Assembly (NCBI GenBank): GCA_022818135.1
Contig: JAFMSR010000006.1
Location: forward strand, 37,727,477-37,791,476
Length of the DNA: 64,000 bases
Direction: 5' to 3'
Source: Saxidomus purpurata
Taxonomy: Eukaryota > Mollusca > Bivalvia > Venerida > Veneridae
The notes under the pieces are model-generated. The model did no database searches. It was not told the DNA's origin and worked only from the letters and a program-made list of their open reading frames with translations. This document shows, piece by piece, positions 59,081 through 64,000 of this stretch (position 1 is its first letter; each line of letters starts with the position of its first letter). The position numbers and the translations under genes are program-made.

Positions 59081-60290
59081 AACTAGAGCTATCACTAAAT
59101 GTGATTAATACCCCCAAAAGACTGCTTTATAAACTGAGGAAGATCGTAGTAACAGAATACCTTGCAAACAAACTAAAAAGAGATATTGTTCTTGGCAATA
59201 ACTCTGTAATTTGTCAAGACAGAGTTATGGTTCTTGTACACTGCACTTCCTCTCATTGTGCTTGACTATTGTATGAAGTTGTATTGAATTCCAACCAGTA
59301 GTTTTCGAATTATGTTCTGGACAAGTTAAAGTAACAAAGGGCAATAACTCTGAAATGAGTCCAGATAGAGTTATTGTTCTTTAACACTACACTTCCTCTC
59401 ATTGTGCTTGACCATTGTATGAAGTTTTTTTGAATTCCAACCAGTAGTTTTTGAATTATGTTCCGGACAAGGAAAAGTAACAAAGGGCAATAACTCTGTA
59501 ATTAGTCAAGATGGAGTTATTGTTCTTTTGCACTGCACTTCCTTTCATTGTGCTTGACCATTGTATGAAGTTTTATTGAATTCCAACCAGTAGTTTTCGA
59601 ATTATGCTCTGGACAAGGAAAAGTAACAAAGGGCAATAACTCTGTAATTAGTCAAGATGGAGTTATAGTTCCTGTATACTGCACTTCCTCCTAATGTACT
59701 CGACCATTGTATGAAATTGTATTGAATTCCAACCAGTAGTTTTCAAGTTATGCTCCGGACAAGGAAAAGTAACAAAGGGCAATAACTCTGTAATTACTCA
59801 AGATAGAGTTATGGTTCTTGTACAATGCACTTCCTCTGATTGTGCTTGACCATTGTGTGAAATTGTATTGGATTCCAACCAGTAGTTTTCAAGTTATGCC
59901 CCGGACAAGGAAAAGTAACAAAGGGCAATAACTCTGTAATTAGTCAAGATGGAGTTATGGTTCTTGTGCACTGCACTTCCTCTCAATGTGCTTGACCATT
60001 GTATGAAGTTGTATTGAATTCCAACCAGTAGTTTTCAAGTTATGCTCCGGACAAGGAAAAGTAACAAAGGGCAATAACTCTGTAATTAGTCAAGATGGAG
60101 TTATAGTTCTTGTGCACTGCACTTCCTCTCAATGTGCTTGACCATTGTATGAAGTTGTATTGAATTCCAACTAGTAGTTTTCAAGTTATGCTCCGGACAA
60201 GGAAAATGCAACAGACCGCCCGACCGACCGACCGACCAACCACCGGGTGACTCCTATATACCCCCCTAAACTTCGTTTTGGGGGTATAAA
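59081..60290 (+). repeat. Tandem repeat of seven 146-bp units, hairpin-headed
   Basis: The head AACTAGAGCT and the perfect hairpin ATCAC-TAAAT-GTGAT (59091-59105) precede the array. The landmark GCAATAACTCTG lies at 59195, 59341, 59487, 59633, 59779, 59925 and 60071: exactly 146 bp each with no net indels. The 3' end has (GACC)n followed by a hairpin TATACCCCCC...GGGGGTATA near 60255-60288. A one-unit relative is at 2031. Confidence 0.9.
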
Positions 60291-60544
60291 AAGTAAACAG
60301 AAAACAAAAGCAGATCTATCTTTAAAAATTCTGCAAAATTCTTCAAATTTTGTTACAATACTAAGTAAATTTCAGTTACTGGAAGTACTGTTGAGAAACA
60401 ATATTTCAGTTACTTATTTCTCTATGTCTTTTGAAACAAGTAAATACATATTATTGTTCATACAAAGTTATCTCATATTGTCAGGCTGTTTTAATAAAGA
60501 TAATTGTTCATATAATCTTTATACATGTATTTTACCAGTTACTT

Positions 60545-61015
60545 CTTCATAGTTCAAAAATCAAAACAGTTGATGGTGAAAGAAAGATAACTCCATTAAA
60601 TTTTAATGCAGATAGTTGTTCGTATGTCCTTTATATTTAATTACTCATTCATAGTTCAAAATAGTTTGATATGGTGAAAGAAAGATAACTCCATTAAATT
60701 TTAATACAGATAGTTGTTCATATGTCCTTTATATTTAATTACTTATTCATAGTTCAAAACAGTTTGATATGGTGAAGGAAAGATAACTCCATTAAATTTT
60801 AATACAGATAGTTGTTCGTATGTCCTTTATATTTATTTTCTTATTCATAGTTCAAAACAGTTTGATATGGTGAAAGAAAGATAACTCCATTAAATTTTAA
60901 TACAGATAGTTGTTCGTATGTCCTTTATATTTAACTACTTATTCATAGTTCAATACATTTAAATATGGTCAAAGAAAGACAACTCCATTAAATTTTAATT
61001 TCACACGTGAAACAA
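60545..61015. repeat. 98-bp tandem repeat, about five units
   Basis: GGTGAA(A/G)GAAAGATAACTCC occurs at 60575, 60673, 60771, 60869 and, as GGTCAAAG, at 60967: exactly 98 bp each. Units are nearly identical except the last. The array ends within 25 bp of the ORF1 stop, so it may be original LINE 3'-of-ORF1 sequence that expanded or a separate insertion. Confidence 0.85.
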
Positions 61016-61036
61016 AAACACGTCAGTCACACAAAA

Positions 61037-62180
61037 TCACTGAGCTTTACTGCCTGGATTGGACGCTTGTGAAGCAGTATGTTTTTTAGTTTTGTCATTG
61101 GCGCTTCCGTCACTAGACGCTGATGCGGGGGTTTCCTCCTTTTCGGGCCACGGCTTGCTCAAGCAGAAACGATATTGTTTAAACTGTAACTGCGTTGATT
61201 TATTTTCCCCAGTGTAAACAACGTAAATCTTTCCTTCGAAAGACCACGCTTTTTCGATTTTTTTCTTGTCTTTCACGCGACATGAAGCCAAGACCTCTGC
61301 ATTTAATTTCGTCAAATCTTCGTCGACAAAAATGTTGTGTGTTCTGAGAGTTTTGGAAACTTTGAACAAGTCAATTTTTATTTGTCTTCTCACGAATTTT
61401 ACTATTATAAGCCTATGTTTCTTGTCCTTGTACTGTCTGAGTATATGACATGTGTCAATGCTTTCTGGCTCTATTTTAAGACCTGCTTTTTCATATATTT
61501 CAGCGATGATTTTTGCAGATACAACTTCAGACGACTGCTTTTTCTCATCACCCTGTATGCCGTAGTTTCGGACATTATTTCTACGGCTGTACTGTTCAAT
61601 CTCTTTCAATTCTATATCAGTATTACTTTCTTCTTTCTCTATCCTTTCATTTAAGCTGCGATTCCTATCTTTCAAATTTTCTATGACTTTATCTTTATTT
61701 GTGATATTACTTTGCAATTTTTCGATAATCTTTGCCTGATCATGTACATCACTCTCCAGCACCTCGATTCTCTTCGTAAGGGAGCTGAGTATACTGTCTT
61801 TCATTTCAATAAATGTACCTCTGATAATTGATTTTATAAAGGATGTATCATCCTTTGACAGCAAATTTGAGAGCTTTTGACTAATTTCAAACAATTGCTT
61901 TTCTATACTTTGATCGGACTGAGACTGCTTCCCTTCCATTTTCGCTAGCGTTTTTATCTTGCTTGGCAGCCACCATAGCCATTTTTCCTTTAGATCCGTC
62001 CGTTAAGGGGGCTGTTTCAATTATATCGTCCCCAGTTTTTTGTATGTGCTCCCTTTTGGCGCCTTAGACTTTTTTCTTTTTTTGTTTAAAAAAGTATTCG
62101 GGGTATACTGGACTATCCGATGCGCTTATATCCAATTCACTGGTTGTTGATGAATGGGGTCGTTTTTGCCTAGAGCTCAT
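61037..62180 (-). pseudogene. LINE ORF1 (nucleic-acid-binding coiled-coil protein), N-terminus frameshifted
   Basis: A 300-codon frame is open from the ATG at 61939. Residues about 10-120 are heptad-like coiled coil (IEKLQSNITNKDKVIENLKD, RNRSLNERIEKEES). EIEQYSRRNNVRNYGI then leads into an RRM-like fold as in L1-type ORF1 proteins (IDTCHILRQYKDKKHRLIIV), and the C-terminus is basic and Ser/Lys-rich. The older start is probably the ATG at 62180 (MSSRQKRPHSSTTSELDISA, basic KQKKKK). That segment ends in an in-frame stop near 62067 and a one-base shift before 61939. The 300-codon frame itself shows no break. Confidence 0.75.
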
Positions 62181-62805
62181 TTTAATGCACAAGCATTTTA
62201 ACGGTAATAGTTATGTCCCTTTATGTCTCTTGTATCGGTTATTGTTAAGCGGTTCAGTTATGCGTGACCGCTAAATTTGTCATGGACGGTGAGCCCAAGG
62301 CAATTTTTCAACTTTGTTTTCGCAGACCAATTGACCCTCACTCCACCCATTCAAAAATACAGCACGAAGGAAAAATATTGAAATTTCATGACAAATGCAA
62401 GATTTGAGTCCAACTCACGTTTTCATTATACATCCATTATATTTCTAAGTCCAATATCACAAATTCAATTTCACTAACATTTCAGATCACTGCGATATTT
62501 CTTAAACAGCTAAGAGAACATTTCTCATTGTTTACGTATCGACCATACCGTATCGACCATAAATGAACTTACTTGTAATCCATGTAGAATATTTATTTCA
62601 TCCTCCAATATCAAAGGCTCCATCCAAACATTAAATCTGATTATTGTCTGTTTACACACACATGTCACATAAAATCACATTATGCTGTGTTAAAGTACAT
62701 TCTACAAACACATACATATTTGCACACATATGTAGAACTTTTATGCCACATTGTAAAATAATCCAGCAACAGTAAATGTTCACACATGTATTGTATTTAA
62801 TCACA
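62181..62805. other. 3' flank of the LRR-like gene and 5' flank of the LINE
   Basis: No coding region. Part at about 62181-62330 may be LINE 5' leader. The rest (62400-62800) is AT-rich, with TGTTTACACACACATGTCACA-like repeats, and is probably the 3' untranslated and flanking region of the gene at 62806. Confidence 0.45.
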
Positions 62806-64000
62806 TTATTTTATTGCTGTAAACACAAATTTGTACTGCTTGTATTGATCGATACCGTCGAATGTGACACTGAAATCTGGCGACTTTTTTATTTTGTCTC
62901 TTTCCATTTCAAACTCCACTTCCGGTGTTATAGTACAGTTCTGTATAGCTACTGTAACTGTTTGTTGTTGTTTGCTCACCTGGCAAACTAGATTCCTGAA
63001 TACTAAAGCTGTCATTGTCACCTTGACCAATTGAACATATTCAATATTCACCATTTCCAGTGAGATCGACAGTTCTCTGTTACCGAGATTGATACACCGC
63101 AGCATAACTTGTTTCACGTGAACTAACTTGGGTAATGTAGCCAGCATTGTTTCTATGTCTTCCGTAGATTCTAGACTATTGTAGAGAAATGTTTGTAGTT
63201 TACTGGCTGCAGAAAGAGAACTCAGAAATCGCGACACAAGGCCAGGTTTAAATAAATGCCCTACATCACACAACTCTAACGACACCACATTAATGTTCAA
63301 TTCTGACAGAGGTATACGGCCCAGTCCTAACGTCCTTAGCTGAGTATGGTGACACAATTCTAGACTGACCCCAGCACAGGAATCCAAGTGGTCCGTACAG
63401 TATAAGTTATGCAACATAATATCTCGCATAGAATTTCTTATTGATAAAAACTTCACTAACTTTTTCAACTCATCATGACTCATCACAAAACAGTCTATAT
63501 TTATGCATTCTAAGTTTTCTAAGCTATAGAACCTGCTAGACAATGAAGCAGACCAAGTACTTCTTTCCCATATAAAGTTATCATCTTGCCATTTACTGGA
63601 ACACAAGGTTAAACATTTTACTGACCTGTGTAATAGCGGTGTAATATCACAGTTATTAAATTCTCCTGTGTAGTCTATTTTATCTACATTGCTGAGGTTA
63701 GCAAATTCAAAATTATCGATAATTTCCTGGACGCTGTACGGGATTCCTTCCATTTTTACACTAACTGACCTTATAATATTTTCTTTGTTTTGGACGACCA
63801 GCTGTTCAAAATGTTTAAAACATTTTTCTTGTCTACAGTCTTTATCAATAATAATGTCCTGGTGAAACAATTTCAGTTTCGCGTTTTGAGGGTTTTCTTT
63901 TAAACATGAAATATACATGTCTTGTAATTCTTTCAGCGGCTTTGTGTATTTTTCATAGTCATAGACAAATGTCATTGTTCTATATTCCCGCGTTATTTCA
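62806..64000 (-). CDS. LRR-like C-terminal exon of a large receptor-like gene (partial)
   Basis: Minus strand, 398 codons in view, stop TAA at 62806. The frame stays open through the window edge (EITREYRTMTFVYDY precedes the first Met at 63975), so that Met is probably internal. Residues after about 70 contain irregular leucine-rich repeats: VKCLTLCSS, LENLECINIDCF, LRTLGLGRIPLSELNINVVS, LELCDV, LPKLVHVKQVMLRCINLGN. The N-terminal part (YTKPLKELQDMYISCLKENP) is helical, as in the region after NACHT modules of bivalve NLR-like proteins. An AATAAA overlaps the last codons. Such proteins are expected to act as cytoplasmic ligand sensors; this is inference, since neither NACHT nor HEPN is in view. 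A weaker alternative is an LRR protein unrelated to NLRs. Confidence 0.62.
   Translation of the reverse strand, partial: EITREYRTMTFVYDYEKYTKPLKELQDMYISCLKENPQNAKLKLFHQDIIIDKDCRQEKCFKHFEQLVVQNKENIIRSVSVKMEGIPYSVQEIIDNFEFANLSNVDKIDYTGEFNNCDITPLLHRSVKCLTLCSSKWQDDNFIWERSTWSASLSSRFYSLENLECINIDCFVMSHDELKKLVKFLSIRNSMRDIMLHNLYCTDHLDSCAGVSLELCHHTQLRTLGLGRIPLSELNINVVSLELCDVGHLFKPGLVSRFLSSLSAASKLQTFLYNSLESTEDIETMLATLPKLVHVKQVMLRCINLGNRELSISLEMVNIEYVQLVKVTMTALVFRNLVCQVSKQQQTVTVAIQNCTITPEVEFEMERDKIKKSPDFSVTFDGIDQYKQYKFVFTAIK

Larger units (their letters stand above)
52190..62180 (-). mobile_element. L1/Tx1-like LINE with nested insertions
   Basis: On the minus strand the order is ORF1 (62180-61037), a spacer, then ORF2 with AP endonuclease (56912-56014), a linker, reverse transcriptase and a C-terminal CCHC region ending near 52200. 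The element is interrupted by a repeat inside the reverse transcriptase (54001-54950) and by repeat blocks in the ORF1-ORF2 spacer (57567-58795, 59081-60290, 60545-61015). Without these the element would be about 6 kb, a normal LINE length. Clade placement is by motif style (coiled-coil ORF1, QxTH, FADD, TPIGRIVVIK) and not by a tree. Confidence 0.8.

Noticed and set aside
59081..60290. Hammerhead-ribozyme (retrozyme) tandem repeat
   Set aside because: The unit size is similar, but the CTGATGA core with a matching GAAA and stems was not found in the 146-bp unit.
1..64000. CRISPR arrays, operons, ribosome-binding sites
   Set aside because: Splice signals, SINEs and LINEs show a eukaryotic nuclear genome; the tandem arrays have no repeat-spacer alternation.

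Overview
This is a window of an AT-rich eukaryotic genome with large introns, splice signals, SINEs, LINEs and many short mobile elements. The protein families and the repeat vocabulary suggest a marine bivalve mollusc, possibly a venerid clam. That is an inference from family content; no species marker was seen. Host genes occupy only the two ends, both on the minus strand, and most of the rest is repeat-derived or featureless.

Left end (1-5757, minus): the 5' part of a multi-exon gene whose product begins with a DZIP3-type HEPN domain carrying an R-N-x4-H motif. A 28-nt micro-exon and the start of a second, diverged HEPN-like domain follow. The three exons join in one frame with consensus splice sites, and the gene runs off the left edge. 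Right end (62806-64000, minus): the last exon of another gene, encoding a leucine-rich-repeat-like C-terminal region, open through the right edge. The two genes point the same way and resemble the N- and C-terminal parts of large HEPN/NACHT/LRR receptor-like proteins that are expanded in bivalves. A receptor cluster is therefore possible but unproven.

Middle, left to right: a 265-bp palindrome (2.5 kb); a decayed inverted duplication (9.68-11.64 kb against 18.2-19.1 kb), one arm carrying a 1.2-kb inserted element with terminal inverted repeats; a 260-bp MITE (12.5 kb); a SINE (20.45 kb); a second SINE family (21.7 and 39.5 kb) whose 3' tail recurs in a V-domain-like SINE at 41.4 kb; a broken Tc1/mariner remnant with pieces in opposite orientations (22.6 kb); a second inverted duplication (27.4-28.3 against 33.9-34.7 kb) enclosing three 0.9-kb tandem repeats and a palindrome cluster; a 1-kb foldback element (36.9 kb); and a 66-bp satellite (40.4 kb).

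From 52.2 to 62.2 kb lies an old L1/Tx1-like LINE on the minus strand. ORF1 still has a 300-codon open frame. ORF2 (AP endonuclease, reverse transcriptase, CCHC) is broken and split by a 0.95-kb insertion, and three more repeat blocks separate ORF1 from ORF2.

The most notable pattern is a group of at least five otherwise different repeats (2.03, 40.13, 54.00, 57.57 and 59.08 kb, with weaker cases at 15.24 and 27.10 kb). They share a 5' head of the form ACAAGAG followed by a short hairpin. The hairpin is kept while its stem sequence changes. Several bodies are tandem arrays of constant period (145 or 146 bp).
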